A stretch of DNA of 64,000 nt from Novosphingobium sp. Fuku2-ISO-50 (GTDB lineage Bacteria > Pseudomonadota > Alphaproteobacteria > Sphingomonadales > Sphingomonadaceae), in contig NZ_KQ954289.1 of the NCBI RefSeq assembly GCF_001519055.1, forward strand, positions 174,085 through 238,084, in the 5' to 3' direction. This document shows, one piece after another, positions 15,964 through 25,429 of this stretch (position 1 is the stretch's first letter; every line of letters begins with the position of its first letter). A program made the translations under genes and the position numbers. The notes under the pieces were generated by a model. It did no database searches. It saw nothing but the letters and a program-made list of their open reading frames with translations, and was not told the DNA's origin.

Positions 15964-17634
15964 ATGAATACTTCACTCGACCCGGCATCGCGTTTGGCGC
16001 GCTGGTTGCCGAAATCGACACCTGCCATTTTGTTCTTGATGTTGCTGGTGGGGTTGGCCCTGCCGCTCTACACGGACGAGGTGGGGTGGCGCCTTCAGGA
16101 ACGCGCCGGCATCGATGGCGTGGACAAGCTGTATTCCGAACAGTGCGGGCCCAACACGCTGGCCGCACCGGCATGGTTCATGTGGCCGGTGCGCTGGTAT
16201 TCGGCATTCTTCAACACCGCCTGGCCCGCGCCGTTTGCGGTACGCCTCTCGGGCGTGGCCTATGCGCTGATGTGGGGGGCCATGCTGCTGGTGCTGATCC
16301 GCCGGGTCGCTGGGGATCAGCAGCGCCGCAACCATTTGACGATGCTGTGCTGTGGCCTGATGGGGCTGGGCGTGATGCCGTGGCTGCTGGTGTGGAGCCG
16401 CCCCGAACAGCCGATCATTCTGGCCGCGACGGCCAGCCTGCTGATCGCCTGCGGCCCGGCCAGAGATGCCCCCGCGCGCTGGTGGGCGCCAGTGTCGATC
16501 CTGATGCTGGGCGTGATTGCGCTGTCCTATCATTTCAAGGCGCTGATCCTCGTGCCCTTGTTCATCGCCGCGATGATCGCGGCGGCACCGCCGCGCCGGG
16601 CCTGGATGATCCAGGGACTGTGCATTCTGGCGCTTCTCGCGGTGACGGCGGTATCCGCGCGCTATTGGTTCGGGCGCTTGGCCTGTCCCGGCGACCCCCT
16701 GATCGCCGCCGAGCATGCCAGGCAGAGCCTGGGCCTGCAATTGCTGGCAGGCGGCGGCTGGGCCATGGCGCCCTTGCGCCTGATCGCCAATTACCAATTG
16801 CCCGTCTATGTCGCGCAGGCGACACCCGATGTCACGCCCATGTCCAACTGGCTGCAACCTCACCTGGTGGGCAAGCCGACCCAGATCGCATGGACGGTCG
16901 TGATGATCGCCCTGTGGCTGGCCGGCTTCGTGCTGACGGTGTGGACCCTTGTCGCGGCTTGGTGGGGGCGGCGGATGGATCGCTCGCTGTGGCTGGCCGG
17001 GGTCACGCTCGCCTGCGCCTCGGCGTGGTGCGTGTCGCAGGTGGTGCGCAATGTCTATGAGGCCAGCTTTGTCCTGCCGCTCCTGACGCTGACTTATGCG
17101 CTGGCCTTGTCCGCCCGCGTCTTGCCCGAACGCGTGCCCACCGCCTTGCGCCGCGTGGCGATCACGATCGGTCTCGCGTTGCCCATCAGCGCGATGGCGA
17201 TTCTGGCAATTTACGGCCCCTCGCTGGTCGCTACGATAGGCAAGGGCGGTTATCTGCCCGGGCAGTCCGATTCGGTGGGGCTGGCCGATTATGGCGGGGT
17301 ACGCCGCCAGATCCTGCGTGCCGCCGCAGCCTGTGGCATCACGCCGCAAGGCCACCCCGCGCGCCTGTTGGTGGATGACGTGACGTATTTCACCTTCATG
17401 GATGCGCCCTTGCCCGATCACAAGATATCGGTTCTCGAACCGCAATGGAGCGGCAGGCTGACCGACCCGCTTGCCTATCTCAGGCAGCGCCAATCATCAG
17501 GCGCGGTGTTGGCGTGCAGCGCTCTGCCCGCGCCCCTGCGGGCCCGCGCCCACGCGACGGGCGCCTTCTGCTGCATCGGGCCCGACCAGTGGCAGGCTGC
17601 CCCGCATCCTGCCGCCCAGCAAATGGCCCGATAA
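15964..17634 (+). CDS. Multi-pass membrane protein, GT-C glycosyltransferase-like
   Basis: The 556-aa product has a first membrane helix (TPAILFLMLLVGLALPL) ending in YTDEVGWRLQERAG, an acidic periplasmic loop in the position of the GT-C catalytic site, followed by about ten further hydrophobic segments and a soluble C-terminal region. ATG 15964 is chosen because upstream residues in the same frame overlap the transposase remnant and lack protein-like character. No close family was recognised. It may act on cell-surface polysaccharide with the similar protein encoded at 13981-15513; this is inference from topology. Confidence 0.6.
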   Translation: MNTSLDPASRLARWLPKSTPAILFLMLLVGLALPLYTDEVGWRLQERAGIDGVDKLYSEQCGPNTLAAPAWFMWPVRWYSAFFNTAWPAPFAVRLSGVAYALMWGAMLLVLIRRVAGDQQRRNHLTMLCCGLMGLGVMPWLLVWSRPEQPIILAATASLLIACGPARDAPARWWAPVSILMLGVIALSYHFKALILVPLFIAAMIAAAPPRRAWMIQGLCILALLAVTAVSARYWFGRLACPGDPLIAAEHARQSLGLQLLAGGGWAMAPLRLIANYQLPVYVAQATPDVTPMSNWLQPHLVGKPTQIAWTVVMIALWLAGFVLTVWTLVAAWWGRRMDRSLWLAGVTLACASAWCVSQVVRNVYEASFVLPLLTLTYALALSARVLPERVPTALRRVAITIGLALPISAMAILAIYGPSLVATIGKGGYLPGQSDSVGLADYGGVRRQILRAAAACGITPQGHPARLLVDDVTYFTFMDAPLPDHKISVLEPQWSGRLTDPLAYLRQRQSSGAVLACSALPAPLRARAHATGAFCCIGPDQWQAAPHPAAQQMAR

Positions 17635-17692
17635 CAGCGTAACGACCACACTCGGGAATTCCGAGGCCAGGAGAATTTCGCCGCGTAACGTG

Positions 17693-17712
17693 CGAGGATC
17701 GTTTCGTCCTCG
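17693..17712. terminator. Possible terminator between convergent genes
   Basis: CGAGGA (17693-17698) and TCCTCG (17707-17712) can form a 6-bp stem with an 8-nt loop, between the end of the membrane protein gene and the end of topA. A second short stem, CTCGG/CCGAG, is at 17651-17665. No long T-tract is present on either strand. Confidence 0.35.
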
Positions 17713-17753
17713 CCTCAGCGTCTCCTGGACCCGTTTCAGCAGCGGCACACGCC

Positions 17754-20351
17754 CTATTCCGCTGCAACTTTCTTTTTGGCGGGCGGCTTCTTCGCCTTGG
17801 CGGGCGCGGCCTCTTTTGTGCCCGCCTCTTTTGCGCCAACCTTTTTCGCCGGGGCCTTTTTGGCCGGTGCCTTCTTGCGCCCTTTGGCCGGAGCAGCCGC
17901 CGCACGCGCGTCAATCAGCGCCACCGCATCTTCGAGCGTCAGCGTTTCGGGCGCCTTGTCCTTGGGCAAGGTGGCATTGGTCGTGCCGTCGGTGACATAA
18001 GCGCCATAGCGCCCGGCCATCAGCCGCACGTCCACGCCGGAAACCGGATGCGGCCCAAACACCTTGAGCGGCTCTGTCGCCCGCCCCGCGCGGGCCCCCG
18101 CGCCGGCAGCGGCTTCGGCCAGCTTGACCACGGCGGCGTTCATGCCGGTTTCAAACACTTCGGCAGTCGAGCGCAGCCGGGCATATTTGCCGTCATGCGC
18201 CAGATAGGGGCCATAGCGACCGATTGAGGCGGTAATCGGCTTGCCCGTTTCCGGGTGCGCGCCGATTTCGCGCGGCAAGGACAGCAACTTGAGCGCCCAT
18301 TCGAGATCAAGCTCGGCGATGTCCTTGGGGATCGAGGCGCGCTTGGCCTCCTTGCCGTCGCCCAACTGGATATAGGGGCCAAACCGCCCGGTGCGGCGCA
18401 CGACTTCAAGGTCGGTGACCGGATCGCGGCCAAGCGCGGCATCTTCGCTCGCGCCGCTGTCGCCATTGTCGCCGCCCTGGGCGAATTTGCGGGTAAACTT
18501 GCATTCGGGATAGTTCGAACACGCCACAAATGCGCCATAACGCCCGCCGCGCAGCGCGAGCCGCCCGCCTTCGCATTTGGGGCACTGGCGCGGATCGGTG
18601 CCGTCGGCGCGCGGGGGAAACAGGTAATCGGCCAGGAACGTGTCAAGCTCGGCGGTCACCTCGCTCGGCTTGCGCTCCATCACTTCGTCCGACTTCGGCT
18701 TGAAATCGCGCCAGAATGCGGCGAGCACGTCTTTCCAGGCGGCGCGTCCGCCCGACACGTCGTCAAGCTCTTCTTCCATCCCGGCGGTGAATTCATAGGC
18801 GACGTAGCGATCGAAAAACCGTTCGAGAAACGCGGTCAGCAACCGACCCGATTCCTCGGCAAAGAAGCGGTTCTTTTCGACCCGAACATACATCCGGTCC
18901 TTGAGCACCTGCAGCGTCGAGGCATAAGTCGAAGGTCGACCGATGCCGAGCTCTTCGAGCCGCTTGACCAGCGAGGCTTCGGAATAGCGCGGCGGCGGCT
19001 GGGTGAAATGCTGGGTCGCCTCGACGCTGCGCTTGGCCGGCAGATCCCCGGCGCGCATCACGGGCAACAGGCCGCTTTCATCGTCCTCTGCGTCGGCTTT
19101 CTGGTCGCGGCCTTCTTCATAGACCGCAAGGAACCCGGCAAAGCGCACGACCTGGCCCGTGGCGCGCAGTTCGTGCTTGCCGGTGCCTTCGCGCAAGGTG
19201 ACCGTCGTGCGCTCGATATTGGCCGAGGCCATCTGGCTGGCCAGCGCGCGCTTCCACACCAGATCGTAAAGCCGGGCTTCGTCGCCCGAACCGAAATGAT
19301 CGCGGGTGAATTCGGTCGGGCGGATCGCTTCGTGCGCTTCTTGCGCGTTCTTGGCCTTGGTTTCGTAAAGGCGCGGCTTTTCGGGCAGGTAATGCCCGTC
19401 ATAGCGGTCGGAAATGACCTTGCGCGCTTCTGAAATGGCCGAGGAATCCATCTGGACCCCGTCGGTACGCATATAGGTGATCGCGCCTGCTTCATACAGC
19501 GTCTGCGCCACGCGCATCGTGTGGCTGGCCGAAAAGCCGAGCTTGCGCGCGGCTTCCTGTTGCAGGGTCGAAGTCGTGAACGGCGGCTGCGGATGGCGCC
19601 GGGTGGGCCGGGTATCGACATCCTCGACGCGGAAAGTCGCCGCTTCGACCGTGGCCTTGGCACGATTGGCGGCGCCTTCGTCGCCCAGCGACAGGCGGTC
19701 GAGCTTTTCCCCGTCAAAGCGCACCAGACGCGCGGTAAAGGGCGTGCCGCCATGCTCCATGCGGGCGGCGACCGACCAATATTCCTGCGACCGGAACGCT
19801 TCGATCTCGCGCTCGCGCTCGACGATCAGGCGCAGCGACACCGATTGCACGCGGCCTGCCGATTTCGCGCCGGGCAATTTGCGCCACAGCACCGGCGAGA
19901 GCGTAAAGCCGAACAGGTAATCGAGCGCACGGCGGGCGAGATAGGCATCGATCAGATCCTGATCGAGCTCGCGCGGTTGCGCCATCGCGGCGGTCACGGT
20001 CGCCTTGGTGATGGCGTTGAACGTCACTCGCTGCACATCCTTGGGCAGGACGCGGCGCTTTGCCAGCAATTCGCGCACATGCCACGAAATCGCTTCGCCC
20101 TCGCGATCAGGGTCGGTCGCGAGAATCAGACGTTCGGCGCCCTTGGCGGCATCGGCGATGGCCTTGATCCGCGCCTGTTTGTCGGCATAAAGCTCCCAAT
20201 CCATCGCGAAGTCTTCATCCGGACGGACCGAGCCATCCTTGACCGGCAGGTCGCGGACGTGCCCATACGATGCGAGAACCTTGTAGCCGGGACCGAGATA
20301 CTTCTCGATCGTCTTGGCTTTGGCCGGGGATTCAACGATGACCAGCTTCAT
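17754..20351 (-). CDS. topA: DNA topoisomerase I
   Basis: Relaxes negative supercoils. The 865-aa type IA enzyme has the TOPRIM start KLVIVESPAKAKTIEKYLG and DPDREGEAISWH, the active-site tyrosine in GAITYMRTDGVQ, a four-cysteine zinc ribbon from CPKCEGG to NYPEC, and additional C-terminal topoisomerase domains. It ends in a Lys/Ala/Pro-rich tail with several KKAPAKK-type repeats, common in alphaproteobacterial TopA and expected to bind DNA non-specifically. It is downstream of dprA and plsY on the same strand; a 14-bp palindrome lies upstream. Confidence 0.97.
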   Translation of the reverse strand: MKLVIVESPAKAKTIEKYLGPGYKVLASYGHVRDLPVKDGSVRPDEDFAMDWELYADKQARIKAIADAAKGAERLILATDPDREGEAISWHVRELLAKRRVLPKDVQRVTFNAITKATVTAAMAQPRELDQDLIDAYLARRALDYLFGFTLSPVLWRKLPGAKSAGRVQSVSLRLIVEREREIEAFRSQEYWSVAARMEHGGTPFTARLVRFDGEKLDRLSLGDEGAANRAKATVEAATFRVEDVDTRPTRRHPQPPFTTSTLQQEAARKLGFSASHTMRVAQTLYEAGAITYMRTDGVQMDSSAISEARKVISDRYDGHYLPEKPRLYETKAKNAQEAHEAIRPTEFTRDHFGSGDEARLYDLVWKRALASQMASANIERTTVTLREGTGKHELRATGQVVRFAGFLAVYEEGRDQKADAEDDESGLLPVMRAGDLPAKRSVEATQHFTQPPPRYSEASLVKRLEELGIGRPSTYASTLQVLKDRMYVRVEKNRFFAEESGRLLTAFLERFFDRYVAYEFTAGMEEELDDVSGGRAAWKDVLAAFWRDFKPKSDEVMERKPSEVTAELDTFLADYLFPPRADGTDPRQCPKCEGGRLALRGGRYGAFVACSNYPECKFTRKFAQGGDNGDSGASEDAALGRDPVTDLEVVRRTGRFGPYIQLGDGKEAKRASIPKDIAELDLEWALKLLSLPREIGAHPETGKPITASIGRYGPYLAHDGKYARLRSTAEVFETGMNAAVVKLAEAAAGAGARAGRATEPLKVFGPHPVSGVDVRLMAGRYGAYVTDGTTNATLPKDKAPETLTLEDAVALIDARAAAAPAKGRKKAPAKKAPAKKVGAKEAGTKEAAPAKAKKPPAKKKVAAE

Positions 20352-20388
20352 GGGCGAGTGCCGAATGTCCTGAAAACGGGATGGGCTA

Positions 20389-20402
20389 CGTGTACGTACA
20401 CG
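20389..20402. promoter_or_regulatory. 14-bp perfect palindrome upstream of topA
   Basis: CGTGTACGTACACG is a perfect 14-bp inverted repeat centred about 45 bp upstream of the topA start, in the 100-bp gap between dprA and topA. It is a candidate protein-binding site; no known consensus was assigned. Confidence 0.45.
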
Positions 20403-20451
20403 CGAGGGTGGGGAAAGCCTTGGGGTGCCGTCAAGTGATTAAGCGCCAAAG

Positions 20452-21576
20452 TCACGCCATCAGGCTGACCCGCCCGCCGGCATGGCGCACCAGCCGCCCG
20501 GCCAATTCGAGATCGAGCAAGGCGTCCTGCACCGTGCCGGGGGCGGCGCCGCTCTGGCGGATCAGTTCGTCGATCGCCACCGGCGCGGTGCCAAGCAGCC
20601 CGGCGATGCGTTCGACGAGATCGGTGCTGTCCGCCTCTTCGGGATCGCTGCCCTGGTAATCGGCAATCCCGCTGTCACGGAAAGTAGACCGCGCGGTGCC
20701 TTCGAACGTTTCGACCAGTTCGGCAATGTCCTCGGCACTTTGCACCAGGATCGCGCCTTCGCGGATCAGCCGGTTGCAGCCTTGCGCGCGGGCATCGAGC
20801 GGCGATCCGGGCACGGCCATGACCTCTCGCCCATATTCCCCCGCCAGCCGCGCGGTGATCAGCGATCCCGACTTGGGCGCCGCCTCGATCACGACGGTCC
20901 CGGCGGCAAGCCCGGCAATGATCCGGTTGCGCGAGGGGAAATGACGCGCCTGCGGCTCGGTGCCCGGCGGCATTTCAGCAACGAGCAAGCCCTCGTTGGC
21001 AATGCGTTCCTGCAATTCGGCATGGTCGGGCGGATAGACCACGTCGATCCCCCCGGCGATGACCGCGATCGTGCCGCCATCTCCGCGCCGCCCGCCCAGC
21101 GCGCCGAGGTGCGCTGCTGCGTCGATCCCGCGCGCCAGCCCCGAAATGACGACAAAGCCGCGCGCAGCCAGCCCGGCGGAAAAATCGCGCGCCATGCGCA
21201 CCGCGCCCGCCGAGGCATTGCGCGCGCCGACCATCGCCACGGCGGGCTGATCGAACAGCGACAGATCGCCCCGCACGCTCAGCACCGGCGGCGGATGATC
21301 GATTGCCAGCAAGGCCAGCGGATAATCGGGGCCGTCGTGAAACAGATAGTGCGCCCCGCCCCGCATGGCGGCTTCGAATTCGGCCTCGATCCGATCCGCC
21401 GCCGCAAGCCGATAGGGCGCCCCGCCCCGCGCCGCGAGATCGGGCAGCACGGGCAACGCGGCTTCGGCGCTGCCAAAGCGGCTGAGCAAGTGATAATAAG
21501 TAACCGGCCCGACATGCGGCGAGCGCAACAGGCGCACACGGGCGAACCGTTCCGCCTCCGGCAGCGCAAGGCTCAT
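20452..21576 (-). CDS. dprA: DNA-processing protein DprA
   Basis: Loads RecA on incoming single-stranded DNA during natural transformation. The 374-aa product begins MSLALPEAERFARVRLLRSP and has the DprA Rossmann-like core: AMVGARNASAGAVRMARDF, VISGLARGIDAAAHLGAL, GTIAVIAGGIDVVYPP and FPSRNRIIAGLA, then a C-terminal winged-helix (DprA-WH) segment. The ATG overlaps the plsY stop by ATGA. A longer in-frame extension runs antiparallel through plsY sequence and is not real. Confidence 0.93.
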   Translation of the reverse strand: MSLALPEAERFARVRLLRSPHVGPVTYYHLLSRFGSAEAALPVLPDLAARGGAPYRLAAADRIEAEFEAAMRGGAHYLFHDGPDYPLALLAIDHPPPVLSVRGDLSLFDQPAVAMVGARNASAGAVRMARDFSAGLAARGFVVISGLARGIDAAAHLGALGGRRGDGGTIAVIAGGIDVVYPPDHAELQERIANEGLLVAEMPPGTEPQARHFPSRNRIIAGLAAGTVVIEAAPKSGSLITARLAGEYGREVMAVPGSPLDARAQGCNRLIREGAILVQSAEDIAELVETFEGTARSTFRDSGIADYQGSDPEEADSTDLVERIAGLLGTAPVAIDELIRQSGAAPGTVQDALLDLELAGRLVRHAGGRVSLMA

Positions 21577-22172
21577 GCCCGCTTGCCCACGCGCGGCTCG
21601 GTCCCGGCACGCAGCCGCGCGATATTGGCGCGATGCAGCCACACCACGAGCAGCGCGAGCGGCGCCAGCACTTGCGCATAGGCGCCATGGCCGAGCGCCA
21701 GCGCGGCGACCGGAGCGGCGACCGCGGCGCATATCCCGCCAAGCGAGGAAATCCGCGACAGGCCGAGCACGCCGAGCCAGACAACCGCATAGACCAGCCC
21801 GATCGGCCAGGCGAGCCCGAGCGAAACCCCCATCAAGGTCGCCACCCCTTTGCCGCCGCGAAAATGCAGCCAGACCGGATAGCAATGTCCGATCACCGCG
21901 CCTGCCGCCGCCGCGCCTTCGGACCCCGGCCACAGCGCCCGCGCCAGGCATACCGCCGCCGCGCCTTTGGCCAGATCGAGCAGCAGCGTCGCCGCAGCCA
22001 GCCCCTTGCGCCCGGTACGCAGGACATTGGTCGCGCCGATATTGCCCGACCCGATGGCGCGAAGATCCCCCGCGCCGCCGATCCGCGCCAGGATCAGCCC
22101 AAACGGGATCGCGCCAAGGCCATAGCCAAGGAGCACGGCGAACAGCACATGACGCAAGGGATCGCCGATCAT
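21573..22172 (-). CDS. plsY: Glycerol-3-phosphate acyltransferase PlsY
   Basis: Transfers an acyl group from acyl-phosphate to glycerol 3-phosphate, the first step of phospholipid synthesis. The 199-aa integral membrane protein shows the PlsY motifs GAIPFGLILAR, GSGNIGATNVLRTG and HFRGGKGVAT in order, with five to seven hydrophobic helices. ATG 22172 is the start; GGAGG is 11-12 bases upstream. It is divergent from murI and overlaps dprA by four bases. Confidence 0.94.
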   Translation of the reverse strand: MIGDPLRHVLFAVLLGYGLGAIPFGLILARIGGAGDLRAIGSGNIGATNVLRTGRKGLAAATLLLDLAKGAAAVCLARALWPGSEGAAAAGAVIGHCYPVWLHFRGGKGVATLMGVSLGLAWPIGLVYAVVWLGVLGLSRISSLGGICAAVAAPVAALALGHGAYAQVLAPLALLVVWLHRANIARLRAGTEPRVGKRA

Positions 22173-22295
22173 CGGTAAGCATGCCTCCAAACCATTTCCA
22201 CGCCGTGTAGCGATGACCGCGCGCAAAAGGGAGAGGGTAAAAGTGGCGCGGGGATCTCGACGTTTCGACTCCCAGGGGCCATATCGCGGGGGATC

Positions 22296-23123
22296 ATGGC
22301 CCCACAGACAGAACATGACCCTGCCCGACACGATCCGGGCCAGCCCATCCTGATGTTCGATTCCGGCGTGGGCGGCCTGTCGGTTCTGGCGGCCTTGCGT
22401 CGGCTCTTGCCGCAGGCGCCGGTGATCTATGTCGCCGACAATGCGGGGCTTCCCTATGGACAGAAGTCCGAGGCCGAAATCGCCGCGCGGGTGTCGGGGC
22501 TGCTCGGGCGGATGACCGAGCGGTTGCGCCCGCGCCTGGTGTGCATTGCCTGCAACACGGCATCGACGATCGCGCTTGCGGCGGTGCGCGACGTGCTCGA
22601 AGTGCCGATTGTCGGCACGGTGCCCGCGATCAAGCCGGCTGCGGCGATGACGCAAAGCGGCGTGATCGGCTTGCTCGGCACCGAAGCGACGATCCGCCAG
22701 GGCTATGTCGATCGACTCGAGGCCCTCTTCGCCGCAGACAAGATCCTGTTGCGCCATGGCGCGCCCGAACTCGTTACCGCAGCCGAGGCGCGATTGCGCG
22801 GGCATCCGGTCGATCCGGCAGCCGCCCGCCGCGCAGTGGCCGCCTTGCGCGCCATGCCGGGGGGCGACCGGATCGATACGGTGGTTCTGGCCTGCACGCA
22901 TTTTCCCTTGATCGCCAACGAATTACACGAAAGCTTTGGTCCCGGCGTGCGTTTCGTCGATGGGGCCGAGGGGATCGCCCGGCGCATCGTATCGCTGACC
23001 CAGGGGCAGGAATTTGCCCGCTGCGAGCCCGATCTGGCCCTGTTTACCCGCGACGAGAAGGATCTCGCCGAGCTGACGCCTGCGCTTTCCGCAGCGGGCC
23101 TCGAACGGATTGCCCTGTTTTGA
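22296..23123 (+). CDS. murI: Glutamate racemase
   Basis: Makes D-glutamate for peptidoglycan. The 275-aa product has MFDSGVGGLSVLAALR near residues 20-35, the YVADNAGLPYGQKS block, and the two catalytic cysteines in CIACNTAST and VLACTHFPLI. Divergent from plsY with a 123-bp intergenic region. The final codons and stop lie in the first copy of a 20-bp tandem duplication that continues toward hemA. Confidence 0.95.
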   Translation: MAPQTEHDPARHDPGQPILMFDSGVGGLSVLAALRRLLPQAPVIYVADNAGLPYGQKSEAEIAARVSGLLGRMTERLRPRLVCIACNTASTIALAAVRDVLEVPIVGTVPAIKPAAAMTQSGVIGLLGTEATIRQGYVDRLEALFAADKILLRHGAPELVTAAEARLRGHPVDPAAARRAVAALRAMPGGDRIDTVVLACTHFPLIANELHESFGPGVRFVDGAEGIARRIVSLTQGQEFARCEPDLALFTRDEKDLAELTPALSAAGLERIALF

Positions 23124-23156
23124 TCCATATCAGAACGTTTTGATCCATATCAGAAC
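23117..23156 (+). repeat. 20-bp tandem duplication spanning the murI stop codon
   Basis: GTTTTGATCCATATCAGAAC occurs at 23117-23136 and again at 23137-23156 with no mismatch. The first copy holds the last murI codons and TGA; the second repeats the stop in the intergenic space. Each copy carries an FNR-like palindrome. Confidence 0.97.
23120..23153. promoter_or_regulatory. Two tandem FNR/FixK-type boxes upstream of hemA
   Basis: TTGATCCATATCAG is present at 23120-23133 and 23140-23153. The FNR/FixK consensus is TTGATNNNNATCAA, so nine of ten conserved positions match in each. They are 20 bp apart, about two helical turns, so bound dimers would face the same side. They lie 157 bp before the chosen hemA start. 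Control of hemA by FnrL is established in other alphaproteobacteria such as Rhodobacter; here it is inferred from sequence only. Confidence 0.65.
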
Positions 23157-23309
23157 GTTGCCTGAGACCTTTGGATAAGGCCTGAAACCGGTTGGCAAAC
23201 GCCGAGAAACAGGGGTAAAGCGATGATCAAGCCCATTACCTGGGGAGAAGGATGGGCTGGACAGACCGCCGGGGGCATGCATGGCCTTCCGAGCGAAAAG
23301 GAGCGGCGG

Positions 23310-24530
23310 GTGAATTACGATCAGGTTTTCGACTCCGCGATTGATCGGCTGCATACCGAGGGTCGTTACCGGGTTTTCATCGACATCCTGCGCAACAAGG
23401 GCGCCTATCCCAACGCGCGATGCTTTGCCGGTCACAATGGGCCCAAGCCGATCACGGTGTGGTGCTCGAACGATTATCTCGCCATGGGCCAGCACCCCAA
23501 AGTGATCGCCGCGATGGAAGAGGCGCTGCACGATGTCGGCGCCGGCTCGGGCGGGACGCGCAACATCGGCGGCAACACGCATTATCACATCGACCTCGAA
23601 ACCGAGCTGGCCGACCTTCATGACAAGGAAGCCGCGCTTCTGTTCACCTCGGGCTATGTCTCGAACGATGCGACGCTGTCGACGCTGGCCAAAGTCCTGC
23701 CCGGCTGCGTGATCTTTTCCGACGAATTGAATCACGCCTCGATGATTGCGGGCATTCGCAATTCGGGCGCGGAAAAGCGCGTGTTCCGTCATAACGATGT
23801 CGAACACCTCGAAGAGCTGCTGGCCGAAACCGACCCCGCGCTGCCAAAGCTGATCGCGTTTGAAAGCGTCTATTCGATGGATGCCGACATTTCGCCGATC
23901 CACGCGATTTGCGATCTGGCCGAAAAATACAACGCGCTCACCTATATCGACGAAGTCCACGCCGTGGGCATGTATGGCGCGCGCGGCGGCGGCATTTCCG
24001 AACGCGATGACGCGGCGCACCGGATCGACATCATCGAAGGTACGTTGGGCAAGGCGTTTGGCGTGATGGGCGGTTACATCGCCGCCGATCGCCGGATCAT
24101 CGATGTGATCCGCTCCTATGCGCCGGGCTTTATCTTCACCACGTCGCTTTCGCCGGTGCTGGTCGCGGGCGTGCTCGCGGCTGTGCGTCACCTCAAGGCC
24201 TCGAATGTCGAGCGCGAGGCGCAACAGGAAGCCGCTGCGACGCTGAAAGCGCTGTTTGCCGAGGCGGGCCTGCCGGTGATGGATTCGACCACGCACATCG
24301 TGCCGCTGATGGTCGGCGACCCGGTGCGCGCCAAAAAGGTCAGCGACATCCTGCTGGCCGAATATGGCGTCTATGTGCAGCCGATCAATTTCCCGACCGT
24401 TCCGCGCGGGACCGAGCGGCTGCGCTTTACACCGGGCCCGCAGCATACCCGCGCCATGATGGTCGACCTGACCCAGGCGCTCGTCGAAATCTGGCAGCGC
24501 CTCGCGCTCGAAAAGCGCAAGGCCGCCTGA
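23310..24530 (+). CDS. hemA: 5-aminolevulinate synthase
   Basis: Condenses glycine and succinyl-CoA to 5-aminolevulinate, the first heme step of the C4 pathway typical of alphaproteobacteria. The 406-aa PLP enzyme has [20 protein letters not shown] at the start, [45 protein letters not shown] and the PLP lysine in [19 protein letters not shown] 23310 is chosen: AAGGAG is six bases upstream and the result begins exactly like characterised ALAS. An ATG at 23223 would add 29 residues with no family match. A rho-independent terminator follows. Confidence 0.96.
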   Translation: MNYDQVFDSAIDRLHTEGRYRVFIDILRNKGAYPNARCFAGHNGPKPITVWCSNDYLAMGQHPKVIAAMEEALHDVGAGSGGTRNIGGNTHYHIDLETELADLHDKEAALLFTSGYVSNDATLSTLAKVLPGCVIFSDELNHASMIAGIRNSGAEKRVFRHNDVEHLEELLAETDPALPKLIAFESVYSMDADISPIHAICDLAEKYNALTYIDEVHAVGMYGARGGGISERDDAAHRIDIIEGTLGKAFGVMGGYIAADRRIIDVIRSYAPGFIFTTSLSPVLVAGVLAAVRHLKASNVEREAQQEAAATLKALFAEAGLPVMDSTTHIVPLMVGDPVRAKKVSDILLAEYGVYVQPINFPTVPRGTERLRFTPGPQHTRAMMVDLTQALVEIWQRLALEKRKAA

Positions 24531-24561
24531 GCCGCTGCACCACGGACACCGTGTTCGCGCG

Positions 24562-24593
24562 CGCGCCGGATCAGCCATGGTCCGGCGCGTTTT
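24562..24593 (+). terminator. Rho-independent terminator after hemA
   Basis: CGCGCCGGA (24562-24570) pairs with TCCGGCGCG (24581-24589) around a 10-nt loop and is followed by TTTT. It lies 32 bp after the hemA stop. Confidence 0.8.
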
Positions 24594-24699
24594 GCGTTTG
24601 GGTCTGGTCTGCAAGACCATGACCCAAGCTAATTTGAAGTGGGTCTTGTCCTGCGCCACAAACCGTTTAATCGATCGGTTGAGAGATGAAACGGGAGAG

Positions 24700-25395
24700 A
24701 TGGTGTTGGACAAAGGGCTGTCGTATGACGAAGTGGTGCTCGGACGCCGCAGCATTCGCGGGTTTCTGCAAAAACCGGTGCCGCGCGCGCTGATCGAGGA
24801 AGTGCTGCACCTGGCCATGCGCGCGCCGTCATCGCTCAACACGCAGCCATGGAATTTCAGCGTCGTCACCGGCGCGCCGCTCGATCGCATCCGCGCCGAA
24901 AACACGCGCCGCACGCTGGAAGGTGTCCCGGAATCGCGCGAATTTCGCAAATTCGAAGTCTATGAAGGCGCGCACCGCGAACGACAGGTGGACATCGCCA
25001 AGCAGTTGTTTGCAGCGATGGACATCGCGCGCGAAGACAAGCCAAAGCGGCAGGACTGGGTCTTGCGCGGGTTTCGCCAGTTCGATGCGCCGGTCTCGAT
25101 CGTGGTGACGTATGATCGCGCGCTGTTTGGCGGAGACATCGCGCCGTTCGATTGCGGCGCGGTGACGACGGCTCTGGTCAATGCCGCCTGGTCGCGGGGG
25201 CTTGGCTGCGTGATCAACAGCCAGGGCATCATGCAAAGCCCGGTGGTCCGCGAATACGCGCAGATCGCCGACGATCAGGTGATCATGATCTGCGTCGCGA
25301 TGGGTTGGCCCGATGACAGCTTTCCCGCCAATGCCGTCGTCTCGCGACGCAAAAGCGTCGAGGAAGCGGCCCGTTTCATCGGCTTCGACGCATAA
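24700..25395 (+). CDS. Nitroreductase family protein
   Basis: FMN-dependent NAD(P)H oxidoreductase of about 231 aa. The FMN-binding pattern is clear: LGRRSIRGFLQKPVPRALIE at the N-terminus, LAMRAPSSLNTQPWNFSVV, and AWSRGLGCVINSQGIM toward the C-terminus. The substrate is uncertain; relatives reduce nitroaromatics or quinones. Start choice is loose: GGGAG at 24693-24697 is only two bases from ATG 24700 but five from GTG 24703. A strong hairpin separates it from the convergent decarboxylase gene. Confidence 0.88.
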   Translation: MVLDKGLSYDEVVLGRRSIRGFLQKPVPRALIEEVLHLAMRAPSSLNTQPWNFSVVTGAPLDRIRAENTRRTLEGVPESREFRKFEVYEGAHRERQVDIAKQLFAAMDIAREDKPKRQDWVLRGFRQFDAPVSIVVTYDRALFGGDIAPFDCGAVTTALVNAAWSRGLGCVINSQGIMQSPVVREYAQIADDQVIMICVAMGWPDDSFPANAVVSRRKSVEEAARFIGFDA

Positions 25396-25419
25396 ACGCC
25401 TCCCCGGCGGGGGAGGCGT
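25396..25419. terminator. Bidirectional terminator between convergent genes
   Basis: ACGCCTCCCC (25396-25405) and GGGGAGGCGT (25410-25419) form a perfect 10-bp GC-rich stem with a 4-nt loop. It begins at the nitroreductase stop codon and ends 11 bp before the end of the decarboxylase gene. The T-tract is weak on both strands. Confidence 0.7.
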
Positions 25420-25429
25420 CTATTTCGAC

